The notes beneath the pieces are model-generated. The model searched no databases, was not told the origin of the DNA, and saw only the letters and a list, made by a program, of their open reading frames with translations. Made by a program: the position numbers and the translations under genes. This document shows, piece by piece, positions 1 to 7,338 of a DNA stretch of 33,763 bases. Each line of letters starts with the position of its first letter. Position 1 is the stretch's first letter. The stretch is from an uncultured Prevotella sp. (GTDB lineage Bacteria; Bacteroidota; Bacteroidia; Bacteroidales; Bacteroidaceae): positions 1 to 33,763 of the forward strand of contig CAMZBS010000013.1 of the NCBI GenBank assembly GCA_947304695.1. The letters are read 5' to 3'.

Positions 1-1
1 A

Positions 2-2725
2 ATGGACTATATGGTCACCGTTATGAAGGACTGTCAGGATCAGTTTGACACCAACACGAAGGGACTCTACGGCTTTATTGGCGGCCAGCCCATCATGAGC
101 GACTGGGAAGCCCTCTATGGCGGCAACATCCAGCCCTTCAAAAGCCACGGCGGATGGGTGCCTTTCTATGTGCAGCACAAGATTCTGGCCGGACTGCGCG
201 ATGCCTATCTGTACGGCAACAACGAGACGGCCAAGGAACTGTTCAGGAAGATGGCCGACTGGTGTACCAACGTAGTGGCCAAGGTGAATGAATCTGACAT
301 GAACTCCCTACTCGACACGGAGCATGGCGGCATGAACGAAAGCCTGCTCGATGCCTATCAGCTCTTCGGCGACAAGAAATATCTGACTGCCGCCAAGAAA
401 TACACCCACAAAAGCATGCTCAATGGCATGCAGACCCTGAACAAAAGTTTCCTCGACGGCAAGCACGCCAACACCCAGGTGCCGAAATACATCGGCATGG
501 AGCGCATCTTCGAGCAGGATGCCACAGCCACCAGCTATATGAAGGCTGCCGAGAACTTCTGGCAGGACGTAGCCCAGAACCGCACCGTCTGCATAGGCGG
601 CAACTCGGTGAACGAGCACTTCCTGGCCGCTGCCAATGCCAACCGCTACATTGACCAGCCCGACGGCCCGGAATCGTGCAATACGAACAACATGCTGAAA
701 CTGTCGGAGATGATGAGCGACCGCACGGCCGATGCCAAGTATGCCGACTTCTACGAACAGGCCGTATGGAACCATATTCTTTCCACGCAAGACCCCACCA
801 CGGGCGGCTACGTCTATTTCACCACGCTGCGCCCCCAGGGCTACCGCATCTACTCACAACCCAACAAGGGCATGTGGTGCTGTGTGGGCACAGGCATGGA
901 GAACCACTCCAAGTACGGCCATTTCATCTACACCCACGAAGGAGCGAAGACGCTCTACGTGAACCTCTTTACCGCTTCAAAACTGGAAAGCAACGATTTC
1001 GTAATCACTCAGGAAACCAACTTCCCCTATGAGATGCAGAGCAAGCTCACCGTAGGCAAGGAGGGCGACTATGCCATAGCCGTGCGCCACCCGTCGTGGT
1101 CAGAGGAAGGCTTCTTCGTGACCATAAACGGCGAGAAGGTGCAGAATGTCAACGAGACGAAAGGCTACGTACTGCTCAACCGCAAGTGGGCGGTGGGCGA
1201 TGTAGTTGACATTCACATGCCGGCCAAGCTCTACATTGAGGAATGTCCCAACTACACAGACTACATTGCCTTTAAGTACGGACCCATCCTGCTGGGTGCC
1301 AGCGTTTCGGAAAAGGGCGAGGCCCTGCAGAACGAGTATGCCGGTGAAGGACGCATGGATCATTCGCCCGGTGCCATGGGCCGCCAGCTGAGCCTGCTCT
1401 CAGCTCCGCTGCTCATCGGCCAGCGTTCCGACGTGCTCAGCCGCATTGAACCGACAGACCTTTCGAAACTCACCTTCACCATCGATGCCAAGCGTGAGGG
1501 CGTGGAGACCTACAAGTGGACAACGCTCACCCTACAGCCTTTCTATCAGATTCACCATGCACGCTACATGTGCTACTGGTACCAGCAAACAGCTGAAAAC
1601 TTCGCCCAAAGCTCGATGGCACAGACCGAGGCTGCCAACGAGGCGCTGCTGGCTCGCACCATTGACTTCGTGGCACCCGGTGAACAACAGAGCGAGGCTG
1701 GACATGAATATAACTACTCAAGCGACTCGAACTCGGGCAACTACAATGGCGAAAGCTACCGCGATGCCCGCTCAGGCGGCTATGTGCAGTACACCTTATA
1801 TAATAATAAGGGCGTAACCGACAGTCTGGCCATCATGTGCCGCTTCACCACAGCCGACCAGGGACGCAAGGCTTCGCTCATGGTCGACGGCACGAAGATT
1901 GCCGACATCACCATCCCTGCGTCTGTGAAGAACAGCGACAACGGTTTCTACAACATTGAATATCCCATCCCCACCAGTCTGGCCACCCAGAACGGAAAGG
2001 CCAAGACGAAGTTCGTGGTGCGCCTGGCTGCCAACGCCGGAACCATGAACCCGGGACTGTACTACCTGCGACTCACCAGCGGCTACAACCCCGCCACACA
2101 TGCTTACCGCTTTGTGGCCACCGACTGGATTACCGGCGATGCCAACCGCATTGCGGCCTCGAACATCACCTACGACACAGAGCGCAACGTGATCAAAGCC
2201 AAGAGCAAGGGTGCCAACAACATTGCGCTGATGATGAAGTATGAAGACAAAGACTACGACATCGACAAAAGCCAGAAATACCTCCTGGTGCGCGGCACCA
2301 GCCTCTACACCACTGGCAACAATTCCTACCTGTGGTGGCTGAACGGCTCGAACCACGGCACGCAAGTGGCCCCTGCCACACAGAAAGCCATCACCGTCAA
2401 CGGCACACAGCAGTCGCTCATTGCCTGGAACATGAGCACCAGCGGCCTCTATGAAAACTTCACCGGCGACCGCCCCAGCGTGTGCATGGGTCAGACCATC
2501 TTCGGTCTGACCTCGTCGGCCAGCGATGGCTCCTGCGAGATTCACGACATCAACTTCGTTGAGAACGTCGCCGACTATGAGGCTGCCCTTACCTCTGGCA
2601 TCTCGCCACTCCATGCTTCGGCCTCTACCCTTCCCTATCCAGCCTTCTACACCCTCACGGGCATCCAGATTATCGAGCCCAAAAAGGGCATTTATATCAG
2701 CCAAGGACGGAAATATGTAAAATAG
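2..2725 (+). CDS. GH127 beta-L-arabinofuranosidase, secreted, multidomain (5' partial)
   Basis: The protein is expected to release beta-L-arabinofuranose from plant arabinans or hydroxyproline-linked arabinosides. The window begins inside the gene, so the signal peptide and roughly the first hundred residues are missing. In the visible 907 residues, the key GH127 positions known from Bifidobacterium HypBA1 can be placed: Glu205 (NEHF, general acid/base), Glu224 and Cys226 (PESC, zinc ligands) and Cys293-Cys294 (WCCVGTG, with the nucleophile cysteine first). The catalytic part runs to about residue 440. It is followed by a DUF4986-like region (about 455-540), a DUF6805-like beta-sandwich (about 555-700), an unnamed region (about 705-868) and a short tail ending GIYISQGRKYVK. 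The tail resembles the sorting-like ends seen at 3442-4257 and 4693-7191. No sus genes are visible nearby. Family call is firm; the exact linkage attacked is inferred. Confidence 0.9.
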   Translation: MDYMVTVMKDCQDQFDTNTKGLYGFIGGQPIMSDWEALYGGNIQPFKSHGGWVPFYVQHKILAGLRDAYLYGNNETAKELFRKMADWCTNVVAKVNESDMNSLLDTEHGGMNESLLDAYQLFGDKKYLTAAKKYTHKSMLNGMQTLNKSFLDGKHANTQVPKYIGMERIFEQDATATSYMKAAENFWQDVAQNRTVCIGGNSVNEHFLAAANANRYIDQPDGPESCNTNNMLKLSEMMSDRTADAKYADFYEQAVWNHILSTQDPTTGGYVYFTTLRPQGYRIYSQPNKGMWCCVGTGMENHSKYGHFIYTHEGAKTLYVNLFTASKLESNDFVITQETNFPYEMQSKLTVGKEGDYAIAVRHPSWSEEGFFVTINGEKVQNVNETKGYVLLNRKWAVGDVVDIHMPAKLYIEECPNYTDYIAFKYGPILLGASVSEKGEALQNEYAGEGRMDHSPGAMGRQLSLLSAPLLIGQRSDVLSRIEPTDLSKLTFTIDAKREGVETYKWTTLTLQPFYQIHHARYMCYWYQQTAENFAQSSMAQTEAANEALLARTIDFVAPGEQQSEAGHEYNYSSDSNSGNYNGESYRDARSGGYVQYTLYNNKGVTDSLAIMCRFTTADQGRKASLMVDGTKIADITIPASVKNSDNGFYNIEYPIPTSLATQNGKAKTKFVVRLAANAGTMNPGLYYLRLTSGYNPATHAYRFVATDWITGDANRIAASNITYDTERNVIKAKSKGANNIALMMKYEDKDYDIDKSQKYLLVRGTSLYTTGNNSYLWWLNGSNHGTQVAPATQKAITVNGTQQSLIAWNMSTSGLYENFTGDRPSVCMGQTIFGLTSSASDGSCEIHDINFVENVADYEAALTSGISPLHASASTLPYPAFYTLTGIQIIEPKKGIYISQGRKYVK

Positions 2726-2787
2726 CCCTTTTTCTTTGATTTGTATCAAAAAAGGAGGCTGTTTGCGCACACAACTATCAAAAAGCC

Positions 2788-2818
2788 ATTGCTAGTTCGA
2801 AAAAACGCCTTACCTTTG
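2788..2818 (+). promoter_or_regulatory. Bacteroidota-type promoter for the small exported protein
   Basis: A TTG at 2789-2791 (-33 element) is followed after 19 nt by TACCTTTG at 2811-2818 (-7 element, consensus TAnnTTTG). Transcription should start near 2825, giving an A-rich leader of about 170 nt before the ATG at 2993. Confidence 0.7.
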
Positions 2819-2900
2819 CATCGTCAAAAGGACAAAAGGATAACAAAAAGAAAGACCAGTAAGGTCAAAAAAGATTCAACACATTAATTAATTAAGGTAG

Positions 2901-2965
2901 GAGCCTGAGAACAAACAAAAAGGATAACAAACAAAAAGGATAACAACAAAACAGCTCGAAGGCTC
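2901..2965 (+). repeat. Leader with 16-nt tandem duplication between short inverted arms
   Basis: The unit AACAAACAAAAAGGAT occurs twice head to tail (2910-2925, 2926-2941), followed by the partial copy AACAACAAAA. It is flanked by GAGCCT (2901-2906) and AGGCTC (2960-2965), which could pair and present the unstructured A-rich repeats as a loop. The feature lies in the predicted 5' UTR of the gene at 2993. Function unknown. Confidence 0.55.
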
Positions 2966-2992
2966 TGAGTAAAAAAAAGAAAGGGTAAAAAG

Positions 2993-3355
2993 ATGAAGAA
3001 AATGATTCTGATGGCAGTGGCCATGCTCAGCATGTCGATGACGTCATACGCTGAGAACGAGAATGCAAACGCAGTGAACAACGTCGAAGCCTACGACATG
3101 ACGGTGAACATCCGCAAACTGGCTGTAGCTCTTGACATGTCGTTCGACCAGATGGAGGCCGTGCAGGACATTCACCACATTTTCTGTGCTGAAATGATGC
3201 TTGCCGCCCAGTCCAACAAGGATCAGCGCGACGCACTGGTAGACCAGGCCGTGAAGAAGGACGTGCGCTACATGCGCTATGTTCTCAACGAGAAGCAGTA
3301 CCGCAAGTATCTCATGCTGCTCAACGCCACGCTTCACAACCGCGGACTGAAGTAA
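2993..3355 (+). CDS. Small exported protein of unknown function
   Basis: I do not recognise this 120-residue protein. Residues 1-20 form a signal peptide (MKKMILMAVAMLSM...YA). The mature part is mostly helical and charged, with two short segments, MSFDQM and LNEKQYRKYL, that loosely recall the LTxxQ repeats of Spy/CpxP periplasmic proteins; this resemblance is weak. It stands alone with its own promoter at 2788-2818, a long A-rich leader carrying a tandem repeat, and a strong bidirectional terminator at 3385-3436. A single-gene, well-promoted unit with a long leader suggests a separately controlled, possibly abundant envelope protein, but that is inference. Confidence 0.75.
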   Translation: MKKMILMAVAMLSMSMTSYAENENANAVNNVEAYDMTVNIRKLAVALDMSFDQMEAVQDIHHIFCAEMMLAAQSNKDQRDALVDQAVKKDVRYMRYVLNEKQYRKYLMLLNATLHNRGLK

Positions 3356-3384
3356 GAATTAAGAAATTAGAAAAGTAAACAATT

Positions 3385-3436
3385 AAAAAAGCCCCCGGCC
3401 GCACAGATGGTGCGCCGGGGGTTCTCTTATTTTGCA
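3385..3436. terminator. Bidirectional intrinsic terminator
   Basis: A GC-rich hairpin at 3392-3421 (CCCCCGG and CGCAC pairing with GTGCG and CCGGGGG, one bulged C) has an A-run before it and a T-rich run after it. It can end both the rightward gene at 2993 and the leftward gene that stops at 3442. Confidence 0.85.
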
Positions 3437-3441
3437 ACTTA

Positions 3442-4257
3442 TTAATTGTTCACCACCTTCTCTCCGTCAACCACATACACGCCACGCGGCAAGTTCTTCA
3501 GAGCATCGGCAGCACGCACCTGCTTCTTCACCAGGTTGCCCTTCAGGTCGTAGACATCAATCTTTCCACCCTTAGCAGCAATCGTCTTGATGTTTGCCGT
3601 GGGGATGCCCATCTCCGAAAGGTCGCTGATGTGCTTGATCTTCAAGTCCTTAGCCGTAGCCGACTGCTGTTCCCAGCTGAATCCGCAACGGGTGGGCAGG
3701 AACGTCTTGTCAGCCTCAGTACGGATGAGGATGCTCTGCAGCGGAGTGGTCTCCTGCTTGGCGGGTATACCGTAGCGTCCGCCCTTCTGCATGCTCTCCC
3801 AACTGCTGCCAAAGATCACGAGGTTACCCTCCTGGTCGTTCATCCACACCGAGTTCAGCTCTGCGCTTACATTCATGGCCTGCTTGTTGGTCACACGCAG
3901 CGACTGGGCCTTGGGCGAATAGATCAGATACGGCGTACCAGCCTGAAGTCCCTCTTCGGTGCAGTCCATGAAGTACAGGTTCAGGTCGCTGCCCTCCTGA
4001 CGGATGCCCACCATGCGCTCCAGACGCACGTCGCCAGCAGCCTCAGCCAGCTGTTCGGCTGTCATCGACACCGGCAGGCAGATGGTGTTGTAGCCTGCGA
4101 AGAGATAGCGGTGCAGCTGCACCGTCTGCTTCATGTTCTGCAGCACCTCCACATTCAGCGAGCGCTCAGTGGTATAAAGGTTCTTTACTTTGTTCTGTGC
4201 GGTAGCCTGCGTGCAAATAGCAGCGGCAGCCAGCAATGCAAGTGTAAAATGTTTCAT
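3442..4257 (-). CDS. Exported protein of unknown function with sorting-like C-terminal tail
   Basis: The 271-residue product has a clear signal peptide (residues 1-20, ending ATA-Q). I do not recognise the middle part; it looks like a beta-rich domain (about 30-215). The last 40 residues contain IDVYDLKGNLVKK...LPRGVYVVDGEKVV, the pattern of short type IX/Por-like C-terminal tails common in Prevotella. A PorQ gene in the same window (26734) makes export through that route plausible, though this tail is shorter than a canonical one. The gene is preceded by a leader of about 230 nt with an attenuator-like hairpin (4306-4328) and a promoter at 4496-4525. It converges with the gene at 2993 on a shared terminator. 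Confidence 0.75.
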   Translation of the reverse strand: MKHFTLALLAAAAICTQATAQNKVKNLYTTERSLNVEVLQNMKQTVQLHRYLFAGYNTICLPVSMTAEQLAEAAGDVRLERMVGIRQEGSDLNLYFMDCTEEGLQAGTPYLIYSPKAQSLRVTNKQAMNVSAELNSVWMNDQEGNLVIFGSSWESMQKGGRYGIPAKQETTPLQSILIRTEADKTFLPTRCGFSWEQQSATAKDLKIKHISDLSEMGIPTANIKTIAAKGGKIDVYDLKGNLVKKQVRAADALKNLPRGVYVVDGEKVVNN

Positions 4258-4305
4258 ACCTAATTATGTTTTGTGTTAATAATATGCATTTACACCGCAA
4301 TATTA

Positions 4306-4328
4306 CAAAAAAATACGTCCCCCCGTAT
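4306..4328 (-). promoter_or_regulatory. Attenuator-like hairpin in the 5' leader of the gene at 3442-4257
   Basis: Read on the minus strand, ATACG (4328-4324) pairs with CGTAT (4317-4313) around a six-base G-rich loop, and is followed by seven Ts (4312-4306). It sits about 50 nt before the start codon and about 160 nt after the predicted transcription start, the layout of a leader terminator. The stem is only 5 bp, so this is tentative. Further upstream, two TCTAGA sites with flanking near-repeats (about 4362-4396) could form a competing fold. Confidence 0.4.
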
Positions 4329-4495
4329 GACTTCCACCCTTTATTTATGATTTTTTAGCAAAATCTCTAGAATTCAACCCATTCTCAAAATCTAGACGTA
4401 ACCGTCTCGTTTCCTCCGTTCTACCCGTAAAATGATAGTCATCAACAGCCACGCCATACACAAAACTTTTCTCCATAACTCTCTGATTTTAAATG

Positions 4496-4525
4496 CAAAA
4501 GTAAAAAAAAACGCTATTTCACAAA
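4496..4525 (-). promoter_or_regulatory. Promoter for the gene at 3442-4257
   Basis: On the minus strand TTTG (4525-4522) precedes TACTTTTG (4503-4496) with 18 nt between them, close to the Bacteroidota consensus. The -33 element lies inside the first of two 15-bp tandem repeats at 4518-4547. Confidence 0.65.
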
Positions 4526-4547
4526 CTTGTGATTCACAAACTTGTGA
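4518..4547. repeat. Perfect tandem 15-bp repeat at the -33 region, operator candidate
   Basis: TTCACAAACTTGTGA occurs twice without a gap (4518-4532, 4533-4547). Each unit is almost a palindrome (TCACAA...TTGTGA). The first copy covers the -33 element of the leftward promoter, so a dimeric regulator bound here would control transcription of the gene at 3442-4257. Confidence 0.65.
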
Positions 4548-4602
4548 AATTTATGGATTATTAAAGATTAACCCCACTTCAGCCCTCAAAAACCACCTGT
4601 CA

Positions 4603-4685
4603 CAATTGAGGCTCAATTGCATCACAACTGAGGCTTAGTTGTCACGCAACTAAGCCTCAGTAACGACCCAACTAAGCCTCAGTAA
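4603..4685. repeat. Four imperfect palindromes at an exact 22-bp period
   Basis: Four 17-bp units start at 4603, 4625, 4647 and 4669: CAATTGAGGCTCAATTG, CAACTGAGGCTTAGTTG, and two copies of CAACTAAGCCTCAGTAA. The first is a perfect palindrome about a central G, the second nearly so. Units 2 and 3 together form a 15-bp stem with a 5-nt loop. The array lies 8 bp past the stop codon of the alpha-galactosidase gene, so it may act as its 3' UTR structure; there is no T-run after it on the minus strand. Confidence 0.75.
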
Positions 4686-4692
4686 TTTTCCG

Positions 4693-7191
4693 TTATTTCA
4701 CAATGATCTTTTTGTGGTCGCGGATGTAGATGCCCTTCGAAGGATGCTTGACGGGCTGTCCGGCAAGGGTGAAGCAGGTGGCGGCTGAAGAGGCGCGGGA
4801 GGTTTCTTCACGATTGATGCTGCTGATGCCCGTGGAAGCCTTGTCGCCAAGACGGAACAGTCTGACACCGTGACTGGGCACAGTGGTGGTGATGATACCC
4901 GTAGCTTGACCAAGGTCTTCCTTTGCCCAGATGTCGTAGACGGGAACAGATTCGATTGCACCGTAGCCCAACTGCGTAAGGTCGAAGGTGTAGGCGGGGT
5001 TCTTGCTGACATAGAAGACGAACTCCATCGTAGTACCAGCGGAAGAACCGTTGTCGGTGTCGCAACTGGAGTCATAGCCGCAGAGCGCACGGAAGGTAGT
5101 CCAGGAGTGACCAGAAGGCAGGTCGTAGATGAGCGTACACTGGGCGTTCATGCCGAGACCAGTGGTGTAAGCCTTTCCTTCAACCTTTAGTGTGCCGCCC
5201 TCAACGTTTTTGTTTACATGGAGTGAGCCCCATTCTGAGGTGTAGGAGGTCTGTTTTAGCGTGGTCAGTGAGGTCTCATTGCCCTGCGCGTCGATGAGCA
5301 CGGGGTTGATGAGGTCGGCACGGTCGTAGGCAAAGCCATCGCCCCAGTTGCTCACCACAATCTTCAACTGCTCGGCACCCGTGACATCGGCCTCCAGCTG
5401 CTTCGACTTCGTTCCCGTGCGGCTGATGAGTCCTGACCGTGCGGCAGCGTCATCCTGCTCGTCGCTGAGCGGATTCTGGCTGAACACCATGAAGCGAATG
5501 GTTGTGGTGGAGTTGGTCTGGCCTATGCCGCTATCGTCGGCAGCAGCCATCGCCTTGAAGCGCACCACGTCCATGTCGTCGGGAATCTGAAAGAAGATGG
5601 CGGCATTGGCATCGGTAGAGAAGCCCCGGTCGTAGCTCACACCCATGACCTTCATCTTGCCGCCGTTGTCCACGTTCTTGTTCTCATACACGCGGTTGAA
5701 ATAAGACTTGGTGTACTGGCGGGTCTTGTAGGTGCCGGTAAGGGGCACCTCAGTGCCGTCGCGCAACACGAGCGTGGGATTGATCCAGTCGCCGTGGTCG
5801 TAGTTGTAGTTGTCGCCACCATCGTCGACCACCAGCACCAGGGTCTTCTCACCCTCAGGCCACTCTATGTCTACATCCACCGCATGGCCGTCGGTGGTGT
5901 AGGCCACCACCTCGCTCTTGTACAGTGCCTTCTGTCCCACCACCCACCGGGTATTGTCGCGCTGGAAGAGGGCCAGATAGCGGGTGTCGCCGATGTGCGA
6001 CGTCCAAACCACACGCCCGTTATCCTCGTCATTGAACACCTGATGAGCCTCTTCGCCGTATTTGTGCATCTGGTGATATTCCTCGTTGTTCAGAAGCGAG
6101 AGTGTGAAGGCATCGTTCTTCGTCATCTCACCGCCAAAGAACAGGGGTGAGTGGCAGATGCCCCAGAGCGTCATCATCGTCAGCTGCTCATTCTGCGAAA
6201 GGTTCGTCCAGCGGCCTTTGTCAGCAGCGGTATAGCCAGGGTCGGCAATGGTCATTGCAATCTGGCCCAAGGGCAGCATGTCGCAGTCGGCATAATTGCC
6301 GGGACGGGCATACTGGCTCCACTCGTGAGCCTCGTTGAACACGGCATCCACAGCACTCCAATTGTCCCACAGATCGTCCATCATTCGCCACATGTTGGCA
6401 TTCTCCAGACACTCTTCGGCATACTGGTACTGCGTCTTGCCCGGACTCAGGGATAGCACAATGGGGCGGCCTGTCCGGTCGATGGCACGGCGTATCATGT
6501 GAATCTCGTCGGTGTAGAACGGGCGTGAGAGGTCATCGATTTTCAGGAAGTCGACACCCCATTCGGCATAAAGATCCATGATGCTGTTGTAGTAAGCCTG
6601 TCCGGCCTCGTTGTTGCGCACCAGCAGGTTGTCCTTCAACCAGGTGCAAGGCGAGGTGGTGCCATTGTACACTTGGCTCCAGGGCGTAGCTTCGCTGCCT
6701 TTCAGCTTGTAGCTGCTGCCCACCACGCTCTTCGGCACGCCACGCATGATATGGATGCCGAACTTCAGTCCCATCTGGTGAATCTTATCGGCCAGTGCCT
6801 TGAAGCCGATGTTCTTCCCATCCTTCATACATGAGGGGAAACGCGAAGGCGAAGGAAGGTAGCGTCCGTACTCGTCGAGCACGTAATCCTGCGTACCGTT
6901 CTGGTTGTAGTTGCCGCCTCCCAGCGACGGATGGTTGCAGTACCAGCGGATGTCGACCACCACATACTCCCAGCCGTAGCGCACCAAGTCGTTGTCAACC
7001 AGGTACTGTGCGTTCTGCAGCACCTCTTTCTCCGTGACCGAAGAGTAGTAGCAGTCCCATGAGTTCCAGCCCATAGGCGGTGTCGTGGCCCATGTTCTGA
7101 AGGTGGCCATCTCTTCTTGTTCCTGTTTCTGTGCCTGCACCGTACACAATGAGAGCAGTGCGGCAACAATTGTTAATGTTAGTTTCTTCAT
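4693..7191 (-). CDS. GH27-type alpha-galactosidase with two inserted NPCBM-like domains, exported
   Basis: This 832-residue enzyme should hydrolyse terminal alpha-galactosides (galactomannan side chains, raffinose-type sugars) outside the inner membrane. Signal peptide 1-20; the GH27 barrel begins with PPMGWNSWDCY (39-48). Asp219 in DFLKIDD aligns with the nucleophile and Asp273 in WRMMDDLWDNW with the acid/base, Asp231 of human alpha-galactosidase A. The barrel ends near 385. A C-terminal beta-sandwich starts about 390 and is interrupted by two related beta-rich domains (about 450-575 and 605-732; both carry a NxxxDxxDxINP-like stretch then KNV(D/E)GG) resembling NPCBM domains, then resumes (VYDIWAKEDL, 751-760). 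The protein ends with the short tail GIYIRDHKKIIVK. Galactose versus a related sugar as substrate is inferred from family. The start is supported by the upstream promoter at 7224-7251. Confidence 0.88.
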   Translation of the reverse strand: MKKLTLTIVAALLSLCTVQAQKQEQEEMATFRTWATTPPMGWNSWDCYYSSVTEKEVLQNAQYLVDNDLVRYGWEYVVVDIRWYCNHPSLGGGNYNQNGTQDYVLDEYGRYLPSPSRFPSCMKDGKNIGFKALADKIHQMGLKFGIHIMRGVPKSVVGSSYKLKGSEATPWSQVYNGTTSPCTWLKDNLLVRNNEAGQAYYNSIMDLYAEWGVDFLKIDDLSRPFYTDEIHMIRRAIDRTGRPIVLSLSPGKTQYQYAEECLENANMWRMMDDLWDNWSAVDAVFNEAHEWSQYARPGNYADCDMLPLGQIAMTIADPGYTAADKGRWTNLSQNEQLTMMTLWGICHSPLFFGGEMTKNDAFTLSLLNNEEYHQMHKYGEEAHQVFNDEDNGRVVWTSHIGDTRYLALFQRDNTRWVVGQKALYKSEVVAYTTDGHAVDVDIEWPEGEKTLVLVVDDGGDNYNYDHGDWINPTLVLRDGTEVPLTGTYKTRQYTKSYFNRVYENKNVDNGGKMKVMGVSYDRGFSTDANAAIFFQIPDDMDVVRFKAMAAADDSGIGQTNSTTTIRFMVFSQNPLSDEQDDAAARSGLISRTGTKSKQLEADVTGAEQLKIVVSNWGDGFAYDRADLINPVLIDAQGNETSLTTLKQTSYTSEWGSLHVNKNVEGGTLKVEGKAYTTGLGMNAQCTLIYDLPSGHSWTTFRALCGYDSSCDTDNGSSAGTTMEFVFYVSKNPAYTFDLTQLGYGAIESVPVYDIWAKEDLGQATGIITTTVPSHGVRLFRLGDKASTGISSINREETSRASSAATCFTLAGQPVKHPSKGIYIRDHKKIIVK

Positions 7192-7223
7192 ATATTTCGT
7201 TTGTAATCTTGGTAAATCATTGG

Positions 7224-7251
7224 CAAAAGTACGAAAAAAAGGAGAAACAAA
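7224..7251 (-). promoter_or_regulatory. Promoter for the alpha-galactosidase gene
   Basis: On the minus strand TTTG (7251-7248) precedes TACTTTTG (7231-7224). The spacing of 16 nt is a little short. A leader of about 25 nt follows. Confidence 0.55.
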
Positions 7252-7296
7252 TGAAACATTTTCCCATTAATATATAATGGTATAAGTTTTTTTATG

Positions 7297-7304
7297 TACT
7301 TTTG
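7297..7304 (+). promoter_or_regulatory. -7 element for the M48 lipoprotein gene
   Basis: TACTTTTG matches TAnnTTTG and lies 34 bp before the ATG at 7339. No good -33 TTTG is seen at the right distance; the upstream DNA is very AT-rich. Confidence 0.5.
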
Positions 7305-7338
7305 CATCCAGTAATCGTTTTTAAAATACAAAAGCATC

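Larger units (their letters stand above)
4258..4692. other. Gene-free stretch of 435 bp
   Basis: It holds the leader and promoter of the leftward gene at 3442, the tandem 15-bp operator candidate, and the 22-bp-periodic palindrome array described separately. A 68-codon frame at 4432-4638 runs through these repeats and is not credible as a gene. Confidence 0.7.

Noticed and set aside
2727..2756. Terminator after the GH127 gene
   Set aside because: CCTTTTT...AAAAAGG and TTGAT...ATCAA can pair, but the stem is AT-rich, broken and not followed by a T-run; not listed as a feature.
1796..2770. 324-codon minus-strand open frame under the GH127 gene
   Set aside because: It lies fully antisense to a well-supported gene, reads as low-complexity Val/Gly/His sequence with no domain, and reflects the GC-rich codon use of the plus strand.
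4432..4638. 68-codon frame in the gap before the alpha-galactosidase 3' end
   Set aside because: It is built from the promoter, operator repeats and the 22-bp palindrome array.
4603..4685. CRISPR array
   Set aside because: The units are palindromic, only 22 bp apart with about 5 bp between them, leave no spacers, and no cas genes are present.
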